Origin: Peptococcaceae bacterium CEB3
GTDB lineage: Bacteria > Bacillota > Desulfitobacteriia > Desulfitobacteriales > Desulfitobacteriaceae
DNA length: 43,207 bases
Reading direction: 5' to 3'
Assembly: GCA_001029295.1 (NCBI GenBank)
Contig: LDXJ01000033.1
Span: 1-43,207 of the forward strand
Positions 16,752 to 26,332 of the stretch are shown here, piece by piece. A model generated the notes under the pieces. It made no database searches and was not told the DNA's origin. It was given only the letters and a program-made list of their open reading frames with translations. Position 1 is the first letter of the stretch. The number at the start of each line of letters is the position of its first letter. The translations under genes were made by a program, and so were the position numbers.

Positions 16752-17804
16752 TCAACTTCGGCTGTTTCTGGCTACACGGATCATTGCCAGCAGGTTTTCC
16801 TGGGGTGCGTACATTGGAACCTCACACCCGGAACCCAAAATCAACCCCCTGGGACCGGCATTCGAGATCACCTGCGCTGCCGCCTGCTCCACTTCTTCAA
16901 CTGTTCCTTGCAACAAAAGCGCAGACGGGTTCAGATTACCCATTAGACAAACACGCTCACCGACCCTTGCCTTAGCCACTTTCATGTCGACTTTGTAATC
17001 AAGCTCAAGGATTTGAGCCCCGGTATCTGCCATCAGATCCAAAACGGCAGTGTTATTGCCGCAAATGTGCAAGAGCGTCATCGCACCCCGTTCTTTAGCC
17101 AAGGGACCGATCTCTTTAAAGAAGCGCTTTTAAGCAAATTTTTTGTACGTATCGGGGGATATCACATCCCCTGAAGCTAACGAATCGCCTGCCTGAACCA
17201 TCTGCGCACCTGATTCCAAGCATGCCTTGGCAAAGGAAAACAACGCTTCGGTTGTCAAGTCCATCAATTTCAAAAGGTATTTTTCTGCTTCACCCCCTGG
17301 CTCCATAGAGGCTGTGGCCAATTCTATTAAAAACTGGTTAGTTCCCATTAGATGTGAAGCTAAGGATAAGGGGCCGGTTCCAGGGGCTCTAACCACCACT
17401 CGCTCTCCGACCAGTTTTGCCAGACGTTTTATCGCCTCTAAATAGATGGGCATACGCCCGTCTGTGTATGGATTGGGGACTTTCAAGCGGTCAATATCCT
17501 TCAATTCGTTGACAACAGGTGTCTTGAGAGTGGGCGTGCCATTGGGATGATGCTCAACGGTTATGCCAAATCCTTCCGCAATATAGTAGTTGTCCGATTG
17601 AGCTACGACGGCATCTTGTTGATAGATTTGCCAAGCCTTATACTGAGCTTCTGCCATCAATTCGCTTGATTGGCAATACTTGTCAATTGAAACCCCGGCA
17701 ACCGCCGCCCCGTGGTTACCCATATAAGGGGCTACCGGAATACAATCAGATTGACCTAAGTCAACCGCACGCCTTATTCTCTCCAAGGAAGTCAATGAAC
17801 TCAT
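16752..17804 (-). pseudogene. URO-D family corrinoid methyltransferase (MtaA-like), interrupted by an in-frame stop
   Basis: ATG 17804 with GGGGGTG six bases upstream opens a URO-D protein that starts MSSLTSLERIRRAVDLGQSD. At 17130 a TAA follows YKKFA, and the same frame continues KRFFKEIGPLAKERG, MTLLHICGNNTAVLDLM and ILGSGCEVPMYAPQENLL to 16752. Paralogues read F-x-LPY-x here, so a short in-frame deletion or nonsense change is likely. It is the only URO-D copy in the window with both HxC and the later Cys of the MtaA zinc site. TAA is not the pyrrolysine codon. The 116 codons upstream of the ATG are not coding. Confidence 0.8.
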
Positions 17805-18231
17805 GACTACACCCCCATAACTAATATTCTCCAGTACTTTCTGTCCCTGCCGGCTCCCTTTAGTTAATCTTCTCTCGTGTATTGAGATGAGTTTGCAAAG
17901 CGATTTCCTGTCGATTAAGGAAATCCAACTCCTGGTATACTGCGAAATCATCCAGTAACGGGGGAGACCAACACACCACGGGTAGCACAGTGCTCTGCAT
18001 CCAATCCACAACGTGGATTTTACCCAGGGATTCCATGCAGCGATTAAGTACCATGCCTCACATGACCCTATTAATAAAACACCTGAGAAAAATCGCTGTA
18101 ACTGAAAGGTTTCCCACAAGGAATGCAACAAAATATTGGCAAAAACAGCCAATGCTTTATGACTACAATATCGGAACTTTTAGCTAAAACCTGTTCTGAA
18201 TTCTGCTCAGTTTTAAGGTTATCCGCATTCG
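17805..18231. other. Intergenic region, no supported gene
   Basis: About 430 bp. Minus-strand open frames here lack ribosome sites and family similarity. It should contain the promoter of the interrupted URO-D gene, but I could not fix one. Confidence 0.35.
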
Positions 18232-18375
18232 TTAGGCATCGGTTTCATATAGGACACCAAGGTTCTGGATGAGGCGGTGTTTGGTTTTTCCGTCTTTATC
18301 CCTGTAGGAAGCGATGATTTTGTAATATATTGTAGGTTCTATTTTCTTCTTAATGGTAACTTTTTCAAGGAACAT
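18232..18375 (-). pseudogene. N-terminal stump of an IS1634-like transposase
   Basis: ATG 18375, with GGAGGG just upstream, opens MFLEKVTIKKK followed by YYKIIASYRDKDGKTKHRLI and QNLGVL. This is the opening of IS1634-type transposases (S-Y-R-D-x-x-G-K-x-x-x-R-x-I-x-N-L-G). The frame stops after 47 codons where the family continues for some 500 residues. The rest of the element is absent. Confidence 0.7.
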
Positions 18376-18876
18376 TGCAGCCCTCCAGGCCCCGATGGTT
18401 AGAACTACAAAATACAAAGACCCATGGCTGATTTCCTTGACCGAAGAAAAAAGACATACACTATCAGACACTCGCTAAGGACACTGGAGAACCTGGGACT
18501 CCAAGTAATAATTACAAACCCTCAGGTATTGGGAATCGCAAACTAAACGAACACTACATTTAACACCCCAGAACAATTCTTCATGAAACGTAATATCTGG
18601 GGTTTTCGGGAACACTTGCCTTCATGGATTTAAGTTCTCGGGATCGTTTTCAGGATAGCTTAAAGCCTGCCCACGTGATTGGAAGCCCGCCACGTTCTAT
18701 TTTTAGGCGCTCATTAAACAATCCCGTTCTTGTTTCTTTCCCGGAGGCTATTGGTACTTTTCACATCATCCTTCGCACCACGCTTCTCACCCGGACATCC
18801 ATTTCTATAGGTGCAACCAGAACAATCCCTGAGCCACTGTTTCTATAGGAACTCCGTCAACGTTCTCCTTGCTTCC
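18376..18876. other. Intergenic region downstream of dgoD
   Basis: About 500 bp with no supported gene. 18657-18720 is the partner of the duplicated flank at 14867-14925. A weak five-base-pair hairpin around 18564-18598 (CCCCAG/CTGGGG) is visible. Confidence 0.35.
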
Positions 18877-20025
18877 CTACCATTCGGCGATGCTACCATC
18901 CGCATGGCGCCAGATTTCATTATGCCAGTTATGCCCAATAGCAGCCATCCTCCGGACGTAATCTTCGTTGATTTCGATGCCCAAGCCGGGGCCCTGCGGA
19001 ATCCGAACGAATCCTTTCTCATAAGCGAAAACCGCCGGATCCACCAAGTAATCGAGCAAGTCACCACCCTGGTTGTAGTGAATCCCCAGGCTCTGTTCCT
19101 GAATAAAAGCGTTGTGCACCGTGGCATCCAACTGAAGGCAAGCTGCCAGAGCTATTGGACCGAGGGGGCAATGGGGAGCCACAGCCACATCAAAGGCTTC
19201 GGCCATGGACGCGATTTTCTTACATTCCGTAATCCCTCCCGCATGGGATACATCCGGCTGAATGATATCTACATAACCGTCAGCCAGCAGAGACTTATAG
19301 TCCCAGCGGGAAAACATCCTCTCTCCCGTGGCAATGGGTATTGCGGTATGGTTGGCAATTTCGCGCAACGCTTCGTTATTTTCAGGTAAAACCGGCTCTT
19401 CGATAAACAGAGGATGATAGGGTTCCAGCTCCTTCGCCAGAACCTTGGCCATGGATTTATGCACCCTGCCATGGAAATCGAGTCCGATGCCCATGGATTT
19501 GCCGGCTTCTTCTTGAATAGCCTGCACCCGACGAAGAACGTCTTCCACTTTGGTAAAAGAGTCAATGTAGTGCATTTCGGCGGTCGCGTTCATTTTAACG
19601 GCCGTAAAGCCGCGTTCTGCCATCTTCTTTGCGGCCCGACCGACATCCGCCGGACGGTCTCCACCAATCCAGGAATAGACACGCATAGAATCACGGCAAG
19701 CCCCACCCAGTAATTGGTAAACAGGGACTCCCAAATACTTTCCTTTAATATCCCAAAGCGCCTGATCAATCCCCGCTATGGCGCTCATTAAAATAGGGCC
19801 GCCCCGGTAAAACCCTCCCCGGTACATCATCTGCCAATGATCTTCAATCCGTAGGGGATCCTTCCCGATCAGGTATTCACAAAACTCCTTAACGGCCATC
19901 GCCACGGTGGCTGCTTTGCCCTCGACCACCGGTTCCCCCCAACCGCTGATACCCTGGTCTGTTTCCAACTTAAAAAACAGCCAGCGAGGAGGAACCTGAA
20001 AAAGTTCCATCTTGGTTATCTTCAT
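18877..20025 (-). CDS. dgoD: D-galactonate dehydratase (mandelate racemase/enolase superfamily)
   Basis: 382 residues from ATG 20025. It matches E. coli DgoD throughout: [116 protein letters not shown] and a C-terminal HADGSIAEW. Asp/His of LDFHG, Glu of IEEP and Glu of GER fit the metal and acid-base positions of the family. Reaction: D-galactonate to 2-keto-3-deoxygalactonate plus water. It is the last gene of iclR-kinase-aldolase-dgoD, 117 bp after the aldolase. A near relative substrate such as another aldonate cannot be excluded. Confidence 0.9.
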   Translation of the reverse strand: MKITKMELFQVPPRWLFFKLETDQGISGWGEPVVEGKAATVAMAVKEFCEYLIGKDPLRIEDHWQMMYRGGFYRGGPILMSAIAGIDQALWDIKGKYLGVPVYQLLGGACRDSMRVYSWIGGDRPADVGRAAKKMAERGFTAVKMNATAEMHYIDSFTKVEDVLRRVQAIQEEAGKSMGIGLDFHGRVHKSMAKVLAKELEPYHPLFIEEPVLPENNEALREIANHTAIPIATGERMFSRWDYKSLLADGYVDIIQPDVSHAGGITECKKIASMAEAFDVAVAPHCPLGPIALAACLQLDATVHNAFIQEQSLGIHYNQGGDLLDYLVDPAVFAYEKGFVRIPQGPGLGIEINEDYVRRMAAIGHNWHNEIWRHADGSIAEW

Positions 20026-20142
20026 GGGCCTTTTAGTCCTTTCCTTCATCAATCGACGAGCGGTAACCATCTCGGCCTCTGCTAACCCCCGCCCTTGGCA
20101 CTGAAAGGTTCCTCCTGAACTTCAATATCTATCGCTTCTTGT

Positions 20143-20793
20143 CTATCTACCCTGGCGAGCCTCCCGGATCTTTTGCAGGAAAGCATCTGTCAGAGCCGTG
20201 ACTTCAGAAAACCTTCCCTCGTTGGCCGGAGCCGTTATCTCCCCGCCCACGCCAACCGCCGTCGCCCCAAAGCGGATCCAATCGCCGACATTCTCAAGGG
20301 TTACGCCCCCTGTGGGTACTAGCCTAGCTTGGGGGAAAGGGGCACGGAGGTCTTTAGCAATGTGCGGTTGAAAAGCCGAGGCCGGAAAAAACTTGATTAG
20401 GTCCGCCCCAAGCGTCAGGGCCTGTTGTATTTCTCCCGGGGACATAGCTCCTGGTACACAAGGAATCCCGTAGCGTTGACAAAGCCGAACCGTATCGGGT
20501 TCGAGTGCCGGGCAAACGACGAATTGGGCTCCAGCTAAAACTGCCGCACGGGCAGTTTCCGAATCCAATACCGTTCCCGCACCAATAAGGACATTCCTCT
20601 CTTTATATTCCTCAGCCAAGTCCCGTAAAAGCCCAGCCGCAGCCGGTACCACAAAAGAAACCTCAATCACCTCGGCGCCCCCCGCCGCGATGGCCTGCAC
20701 GGTTTGCCGGGCCAAAATCGGATCCGATGTCCGGACAATCGCGATGAGCCCCCCGCGGATGATTCTCGCCAAGATATCTTCCTTACTTAACAC
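20143..20793 (-). CDS. KDPG/KDPGal aldolase (bifunctional Eda/DgoA type)
   Basis: 216 residues from GTG 20793 (AAAGGAG nine bases upstream; the open frame continues to 20817, into the kinase gene). IRGGLIAIVRT, GGAEVIEVSF (catalytic Glu), GAGTVLDSETARAAVLAGAQ, LIKFFPAS (Schiff-base Lys) and VPTGGV are the class I KDPG aldolase hallmarks. Reaction: 2-keto-3-deoxy-6-phosphogluconate or -galactonate to pyruvate and glyceraldehyde 3-phosphate. In this operon it would take the product of the adjacent kinase. Gene overlap and spacing suggest coupled translation with the kinase. Confidence 0.92.
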   Translation of the reverse strand: MLSKEDILARIIRGGLIAIVRTSDPILARQTVQAIAAGGAEVIEVSFVVPAAAGLLRDLAEEYKERNVLIGAGTVLDSETARAAVLAGAQFVVCPALEPDTVRLCQRYGIPCVPGAMSPGEIQQALTLGADLIKFFPASAFQPHIAKDLRAPFPQARLVPTGGVTLENVGDWIRFGATAVGVGGEITAPANEGRFSEVTALTDAFLQKIREARQGR

Positions 20794-20807
20794 AGACGGC
20801 CACTCCT

Positions 20808-21758
20808 TTAACGACAAATCGTCCCCACTCCATTCAGCAAAGTCATAACCTCGTCAAGACTTGGCAGTCCTTCCACGTCTCCATTCACTGTCACAACATG
20901 CGCTCCGGCGGCATTACCCAATCTTGCACACTGAACGTCGGGCCATCCTTTCAGCACGCCGGTTAAGAACCCGGCAGCGAAAGCGTCTCCGGCTCCGATG
21001 GGATCGACCACTTCCTTAACCGCATAACCCGGAATGCGGACCATCCGTTCTTTGTCGGCAACCAGGCAGCCCTTGGCACCTTCTTTAACGATCACTCTAC
21101 CGGCACCGTGCTCCCAGGCTTTCTGGGCAATCGCTGACGCTTCCTCGACCTCAAACAGGATTTTCCCTTCTTCAATGCCCGGCAAGAAGATGTCTACCGC
21201 AGGCAAGAGTGCGAGAACCTCTTGCCGGGCCTCCTCTATCCCCCAAAGCTTTAGGCGTAGATTCGGATCGAAACTGACAAGCATCCCCGCTTTCTTGGCC
21301 ACGGAAACGGCTGTGTGGACCGCTTCCCGGCAGGAGGAACTGAGGGCTAAAGAGATCCCGCTGACGTGGAGGATTTTCGCCCCTCGAAAGTAGGAAGGCT
21401 CAATGTCACCAGGGCCCAAATGGCTGGCCGCGGAACCCTGTCTATAGTACGCCACCTTGCTCTCCGCCCCATTGCGCAGTTCCTTGAAATAGATCCCGGT
21501 CGGCGCACCGGCCTCAAATTTAACCTGTGAGGTGTCAACCCCTTCCCCGCGGATAAAGGATAGGATATGGCGGCCAAACTCATCATTACCCAAACGGCTG
21601 ATCCACCCGGACGAGCCTCCTAATCGAGCCACACCGACCGCCACGTTGGATTCCGCACCCGCAACTGTTCGAGTGAAAAGAGCGGCATGACGCAAAGGTC
21701 CTTTAAGCAGTGGCACAAAAGCCACCATCGTTTCTCCCAAAGTAATAACATCAGGCAT
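20808..21758 (-). CDS. kdgK: 2-keto-3-deoxygluconate/galactonate kinase (PfkB family)
   Basis: 316 residues from ATG 21758 (AAGGAG seven bases upstream; the longer open frame overlaps iclR and is rejected). VITLGETMVAF, GGSSGWISRLGNDEFG and the C-terminal DPIGAGDAFAAGF give the two PfkB signatures, with the catalytic Asp in GAGDAF. YFKELRNGAESKVAYYRQGS is KdgK-like. Reaction: ATP-dependent phosphorylation of 2-keto-3-deoxy sugar acids. In E. coli the galactonate pathway uses the unrelated DgoK, so a PfkB enzyme fills this step here. It begins 1 bp after the iclR stop codon. Confidence 0.9.
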   Translation of the reverse strand: MPDVITLGETMVAFVPLLKGPLRHAALFTRTVAGAESNVAVGVARLGGSSGWISRLGNDEFGRHILSFIRGEGVDTSQVKFEAGAPTGIYFKELRNGAESKVAYYRQGSAASHLGPGDIEPSYFRGAKILHVSGISLALSSSCREAVHTAVSVAKKAGMLVSFDPNLRLKLWGIEEARQEVLALLPAVDIFLPGIEEGKILFEVEEASAIAQKAWEHGAGRVIVKEGAKGCLVADKERMVRIPGYAVKEVVDPIGAGDAFAAGFLTGVLKGWPDVQCARLGNAAGAHVVTVNGDVEGLPSLDEVMTLLNGVGTICR

Positions 21759-21759
21759 A

Positions 21760-22554
21760 CTAGAACTCCTTCTCGGCCCTGTCGACGTAACCAATCCGCT
21801 GTGAGATGGCCGCGCCCGCCCCTTGCACGAGATCAATCAACCGGGCCTTATATTCTGTCGTAAACTTTGAGTCCGGCACAGTAACGCTTAAAGCGGCCAC
21901 TACCGTACCGCGGTAATCCCGAATGGGAACGGCTACACAGCGCAGGAACGGTTCATGTTCACCATCATCAATAGCGTATCCGCGGGAGCGAATCGTCCGT
22001 ACCTCTTCCCACAGTTTCTCCGGCTCGGTGATTGTCGTGGCCGTGTAGCGCTTCAAGCCCCATTTTTTGAGCGTAGCTTCGATCTGTTCGTCCGGCTCGA
22101 AGGCCAGCAGGACCTTGCCCACTCCCGTGCAGTGGGCGGGGGACCGCTTGCCGATCTGAGAATACATCTTCATGATGTCCATGGGTTCGCGTTTGTCAAT
22201 GTAGACCGCCTGGCCATTATCCATAATAGCCAAATGCGCTGTTTCTCTCGTCTCTTCCACGAGACGGCAGATCACCGGCTGCGCCTCCGTCCTCAGTTCC
22301 ATACTACCCATGAGGACACTGGCCAGTTCCATAACCTTCAAGCCTAACCTGTAATGCCCATTTTCGGGGTTCTTCTCCACATAGCCATGCTCTGCGAACG
22401 TCGCAGCCAAGCGATAAACCGTACTCGGGTGAAGATCTACCGCCTCCGCCAACTCTTTGAGACTCACTCCCTGCGCTCGGGTGGCGACTGTTTCCAAAAT
22501 CGAGATAGCCCTTTCCAAGGATTGCACCGGTTGAAACGCCTCTGATCTCGCCAC
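21760..22554 (-). CDS. IclR-family transcriptional regulator
   Basis: 264 residues from GTG 22554 (AAGGGTGG seven bases upstream). N-terminal winged helix-turn-helix: SLERAISILETVATRAQGVS, LKELAEAVDLHPSTVYRL and YVEKNPENGHYRLG. C-terminal IclR effector domain: AHCTGVGKVLLAF and DDGEHEPFLRCVAVPI. As first gene of the kinase-aldolase-dehydratase set it is probably the local regulator, as in KdgR/DgoR-type circuits, with a keto-deoxy acid as a plausible effector. Only 62 bp separate it from the URO-D gene upstream, so it may be read through from there. Confidence 0.93.
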   Translation of the reverse strand: MARSEAFQPVQSLERAISILETVATRAQGVSLKELAEAVDLHPSTVYRLAATFAEHGYVEKNPENGHYRLGLKVMELASVLMGSMELRTEAQPVICRLVEETRETAHLAIMDNGQAVYIDKREPMDIMKMYSQIGKRSPAHCTGVGKVLLAFEPDEQIEATLKKWGLKRYTATTITEPEKLWEEVRTIRSRGYAIDDGEHEPFLRCVAVPIRDYRGTVVAALSVTVPDSKFTTEYKARLIDLVQGAGAAISQRIGYVDRAEKEF

Positions 22555-22616
22555 TCACTGACCACCCTTCCCTCTCCGTCTAGTCCCTTCCCGATTCCCA
22601 TCCTGTTTTTCCCCAG

Positions 22617-23786
22617 TTACCATCTCTGTAGCGTCTTGCGGGCAATCTCTGACCACCGTGCAATCTGCTCCCTTTCCCAGGCCAGTTCTTTGTAAGGCTG
22701 AAAGGCGTCAGCGCGTACAAAGAAAGGGCGGTCCCCGCAGGCTCTTTTGATTTCCTCAAGGTGGGAAGCCATTTCCTCCGAAGTGGCTTCCAGAACATTA
22801 TGAATCGGTTCTAAGTCAATGTCCAGAGCCACGTTTGGGGGCAAGCCTTCTGCCGCTGCCTGGAAAGCGGTCCAGGGACCCACGTGAAAGAGTTGGAGAC
22901 CTTTGAGTTTGGCAATGTCGGAAATAAAAGCAGTGGTGTTTCCACAGCTATGCCAATAAAGCACCCCACCGCTGAAATCCGCGATCTCTTGCTCATAGGG
23001 GAGAACAAATTGCTCATAGAGGGCTGGGGAAAGGATATTACCATCAATTTCATCGTTATACAATTTTGCCGGTCCAATCGGCTGTTTGAGGAACTTTGCC
23101 CGCTGCAACATCCATTCTTTCCTGGCATCGGTGATGAAACGCATGAGCCTATGCACAAAGGGCGGATCCAACAGCATATCCATCAAAAGGTTCTCCATCC
23201 CCCGAAGATGCATCGCGAGGCACACGGGCCCTCTGACCCATTCCGGGAACATGACCTCCATTTTTCCCTGCGCTAGCTCCCCCATTTGCTCATAAAAGGC
23301 GTGAATGCGCGGCATTAGTCCGCTGCGGTGGAAATCGGGGAACTCCATCCTATCCAAGGTTTCTTTGTCCGCCAAAACGCTTTCTCCCTTGAGCCAAGGT
23401 TCTCTTTGCGGGAAAAACTCCAGGGGAGCACCGAACAGACTAAGTTCCGTAACCACTGAAAACCAGATAAAAAGTTCGTTCTTCAGCGGTGTATTGTCAT
23501 GGAAATGGTCCCAGCGATAGTTGTTGAGACGCAGTTGAAACTCCATGTGCCTTGCCGGATCATGGTAAAAATCCACCAAGCTTATGCCCAAAGCTTTGGC
23601 CCACCAGGAATTGTCAGGAGCGATCGTAAACGGCACACCATGGTCCGTTCTCTTCGGTACCCCTCGCCACATGTCACGATTCCATGGACCTCGCTCCTCC
23701 CAAAAGGAGCTATTAATCCGGTTTTCCCGACTGCCCGCCCGCTCAAACTGTCGATCCATCAAATCCAGGAGATCTTCTTGACGCAT
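22617..23786 (-). CDS. URO-D superfamily methyltransferase (large variant)
   Basis: 389 residues from ATG 23786, chosen for AGGGAGG nine bases upstream; an ATG at 23813 overlaps the preceding gene's stop but has no ribosome site. It has the URO-D barrel with LRGMENLLMDMLLDPPFVHR, NDEIDGNILSPALYEQFVLPY and LYWHSCGNTTAFI, where H-x-C is expected to bind zinc. The later Cys of MtaA is missing (FFVRADAFQP). The N-terminal 60 residues (INSSFWEERGPWNRDMWRG) differ from the other copies. Probable role: methyl transfer to or from a corrinoid protein, substrate unknown. It lies directly after another URO-D gene and before iclR. Confidence 0.8.
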   Translation of the reverse strand: MRQEDLLDLMDRQFERAGSRENRINSSFWEERGPWNRDMWRGVPKRTDHGVPFTIAPDNSWWAKALGISLVDFYHDPARHMEFQLRLNNYRWDHFHDNTPLKNELFIWFSVVTELSLFGAPLEFFPQREPWLKGESVLADKETLDRMEFPDFHRSGLMPRIHAFYEQMGELAQGKMEVMFPEWVRGPVCLAMHLRGMENLLMDMLLDPPFVHRLMRFITDARKEWMLQRAKFLKQPIGPAKLYNDEIDGNILSPALYEQFVLPYEQEIADFSGGVLYWHSCGNTTAFISDIAKLKGLQLFHVGPWTAFQAAAEGLPPNVALDIDLEPIHNVLEATSEEMASHLEEIKRACGDRPFFVRADAFQPYKELAWEREQIARWSEIARKTLQRW

Positions 23787-23809
23787 GCCCATCTTCCTCC
23801 CTTTCGACT

Positions 23810-24955
23810 TCATGATTGAAATTCTTCCACCGCTTCTGTGAAGGCGTCCCAGGCTTCCGGAGTTGCTTCATAAATCTGCCCCGCTCCCCGTAAAATGTAC
23901 CCACCGCCTTCGGCCGCCGCGGACAAACAACGGTGAACCTCTCTTTTCACAAGTTGTCGATCGCCTGCGGCAAGCACACGTTCATTAAATCCTCCCCAAA
24001 GGGCAACTCTATCCCCAACTCTTTTCTTGGCTTGCGCCAGATCACAGTCCCCCGATACTTCCGGCGGTGCCAGGGTTTCTATAGCGTCGGCCCCGCTTTC
24101 CGCCATTAGTTCCAGCAGTTTGTTGCTTTTCCCGCAAATGTGATAGCTGACCAGCAGCCCCGCTTCCTTGGCAGCCTCAGCAATCACCTGATCATAAGGC
24201 AGGACAAATTCCAGAAATGCTTTTGGCGATAGCCCCGTCCCGACAGCCGATTCATTGAGAAGAATCCCATCAATTCCCGTTGTGCCCAACTTTTTCACCA
24301 GACGCACGGTATAGTCCCGCAGGGATGCCAGAGTCGCCTTAGTTTTGTCCGAATGATCATAGAGATCATAGAGGGTTTCGGTCAGGCCGCGAAAGCCACA
24401 TAATTCGTCAAAGGAACCCCGAATGTCAAGCAGGGTAAAGGCTTCTCCTTTGAGTTTAGCCAGGTACTCCCGGAGTGGTGTGGTATCCAGTTTTTCCGGT
24501 GCGGGCCGAAAGTTGAGCCACCCCGCCTCGGTCTCCTCTTTCAGAATGGGTTCCAAAACCCATTTCTGGTAGGCGTCTTTCCGGTAAACCGCCTGCAAGT
24601 CCCCTTTAGGCGTGTGATAGACTCGCTTTATAACGGGCTTGCCGTCATCATGACGCAGAAGTGTCTCTTCAATGACCCAGTCTGTCCGGTCTTCCGGAGC
24701 CCATCTTAAAATGGCTTCAGGCCAGGTAATAATTTCCGGCTCTTTGAAAGTATAAAGGTTAATGAGAGGGTCATGTTTGAGTTTCCTTTGCAGAGCCATC
24801 ATGGTTTCCTGCGGATCCTGGACAAGTTTATTTACCAGCGGACCCTTAATCCCCAGTTCCCGTGCAGTGTAACTCTGGTGAAAAAAGTTGACCACTGGAA
24901 TGCGATCGGTCGGTTGCCGGCGCAAAGCTTTGATAATTCGTTCTCGACCCGTCAA
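23810..24955 (-). CDS. URO-D superfamily methyltransferase
   Basis: 381 residues from TTG 24955, which gives the usual start M-TGRERIIKALRRQPTDRIP and has GAGGGTGA upstream. The open frame runs to 25192 but the extra 79 codons lack similarity to paralogues. FRGLTETLYDLYDHSDKTKA, SPKAFLEFVLPYDQVIAEA and LVSYHICGKSNKLLELM (H-x-C zinc motif) are family features. The distal Cys is replaced (YILRGAGQIYEATP). It is closest in layout to the copy at 33663-34823 (both have a W-x-x-E segment near residue 90 and DERVL/NERVL). It probably forms one transcription unit with the following URO-D gene. Confidence 0.82.
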   Translation of the reverse strand: MTGRERIIKALRRQPTDRIPVVNFFHQSYTARELGIKGPLVNKLVQDPQETMMALQRKLKHDPLINLYTFKEPEIITWPEAILRWAPEDRTDWVIEETLLRHDDGKPVIKRVYHTPKGDLQAVYRKDAYQKWVLEPILKEETEAGWLNFRPAPEKLDTTPLREYLAKLKGEAFTLLDIRGSFDELCGFRGLTETLYDLYDHSDKTKATLASLRDYTVRLVKKLGTTGIDGILLNESAVGTGLSPKAFLEFVLPYDQVIAEAAKEAGLLVSYHICGKSNKLLELMAESGADAIETLAPPEVSGDCDLAQAKKRVGDRVALWGGFNERVLAAGDRQLVKREVHRCLSAAAEGGGYILRGAGQIYEATPEAWDAFTEAVEEFQS

Positions 24956-25519
24956 GCAAATCACCCTCAGTCCTTTTAAGCATTTAATGAAAGGAACACT
25001 GTCAGATTCCTCTGTTACCAACGTGCATGGCTCGGGTAAACCTAAGCCTCCGGCGGCTCCCCCTTTTAGCTTTGACATTGCATATAATGCAATCTTTTTA
25101 TTATGATGATGTTCAACACCCCGCCTGCAAATCCTTTTCGATACAAAGTATTTTTTCAGTTCAGCCAAATGTTGTTGCTTGGGTGAGCTCACCTGAGATT
25201 CGTTGTCCTCTGGCCGCTGATCAGTGTCTTATTGTTCTTTGACTCCACCCGCCGGTGGACACCCGAGTTAGAAGAAAGTCACTGAAGCCTCTGCCGACGC
25301 GAACTTTAACCCCTTCAAATAATGCACATACAGGCCGCAAAACCAATGGAAGCCAAGCCTTCGAGCCATTTCCCAATGCGTGCATATTCTTGTCGGGAAC
25401 CTTTCATTCATTCTACAATTGACGTTTAAGCGCATATCTCCCGCCAGAAAAGTTCTTAGCATATGCCCTATCTTCCCTCCGAAGCACGTTCCATCGGCTA
25501 GCCTACATCGAACCCTCGA
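24956..25519. repeat. Intergenic region with flank duplicated at 31613-31913
   Basis: 25432-25519, just beyond corrinoid copy B, is nearly identical to 31827-31913 beyond the deleted copy C, with small indels. 25205-25250 also resembles 31613-31650 (CCGCTGAT.AG.G.CTTAT). Nothing else supportable. The promoter of the URO-D pair should lie here. Confidence 0.5.
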
Positions 25520-26146
25520 TCAGGCTAAAAGGTCCTCCGCTAAATCCACCGCCGTAGCCGCATCGGGAGCATAGGCGTCAGCACCAATCTCGTCGGCAAA
25601 CTTCTGAGTCACAGGGGCTCCGCCAATCATGACCTTGACACTCCTCCTGTAGGATCCGAGTTCTTCGATGGTGGCTTTCATCTGGCCCATGGTCGTCGTA
25701 AGGAGCGCGGACATGCCGACAATTTGGGGTTTATGATCCTTGACCGCCTGCAAGTACTTCTCCGGTGCATTATCAACCCCGATGTCGATAACCCGGTAGC
25801 CAGCGCCCTCCAGCATCATCCCCACCAAATTCTTGCCGATATCATGCAGATCCCCTTTGACCGTGCCCAAGACGACAACCCCTTTTTCCTGCACCCCGGA
25901 ATTCGCAATCAAGGGTTTGATCACGGCCATCCCTGCATGCATAGCCCGGGCGGCAATCAACACCTCCGGTACATAAATTTCGTTATTTTTAAAGCGAACT
26001 CCAATGACATTCATCCCCGCGATTAAGCCTTCATTGAGGATGGTCCCCACATCTACTCCTCCTGCCACGGCTTTTTCGGTATTCTCTTTGACCTTTGCGG
26101 CATTGCCGCTGATGACCGCTTCTTTGATTACCTGCATGTCAGACAT
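25520..26146 (-). CDS. Corrinoid protein, MtaC/MtbC/MttC-like (copy B)
   Basis: 208 residues, same length as copy A and differing from it at only a handful of positions. It has a cap domain of about 85 residues, GDLHDIGKN with the cobalt-binding His, TTTMGQMKATIEELG and GGAPVTQKFADEIGAD. The ribosome site (AGGAGG) is good. It is flanked by the MHS transporter upstream and, after 560 bp, the URO-D pair downstream, its likely enzymatic partners. Over 287 bp (25617-25903) it differs from copy A at only two bases while outside this block synonymous differences are frequent. Confidence 0.93.
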   Translation of the reverse strand: MSDMQVIKEAVISGNAAKVKENTEKAVAGGVDVGTILNEGLIAGMNVIGVRFKNNEIYVPEVLIAARAMHAGMAVIKPLIANSGVQEKGVVVLGTVKGDLHDIGKNLVGMMLEGAGYRVIDIGVDNAPEKYLQAVKDHKPQIVGMSALLTTTMGQMKATIEELGSYRRSVKVMIGGAPVTQKFADEIGADAYAPDAATAVDLAEDLLA

Positions 26147-26280
26147 GTTTTCTACCTCCTAGATGGTTCTTTGTTCGCGCAAGATGATTAGCCTAGTCTC
26201 ATTCTCCATATCTTGCCATGGCCCGGTGGATTTTACACCATTAATACCGTTACTACAGGTTGTACCGCCTGACGTACTGT

Positions 26281-26318
26281 TCCGCCCTTTGCGTCACTAT
26301 TCAGGCGCAAAGGGCGGA
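26281..26318. terminator. Strong hairpin downstream of transporter gene
   Basis: Arms TCCGCCCTTTGCG (26281-26293) and CGCAAAGGGCGGA (26306-26318). On the minus strand no T run follows. On the plus strand seven T lie 8 bases beyond. It may stabilise the 3' end of the transporter mRNA rather than terminate transcription in the minus direction. Confidence 0.5.
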
Positions 26319-26332
26319 TGCCTACTCTTTTT

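Noticed and set aside
16752-17804. Pyrrolysine-type recoding of the in-frame stop in the URO-D gene
   Set aside because: The stop is TAA, not TAG, and pyrrolysine is found in MtmB/MtbB/MttB proteins rather than in URO-D proteins.
25268-25462. Minus-strand 64-codon frame
   Set aside because: Lies in the duplicated non-coding flank, without a ribosome site.
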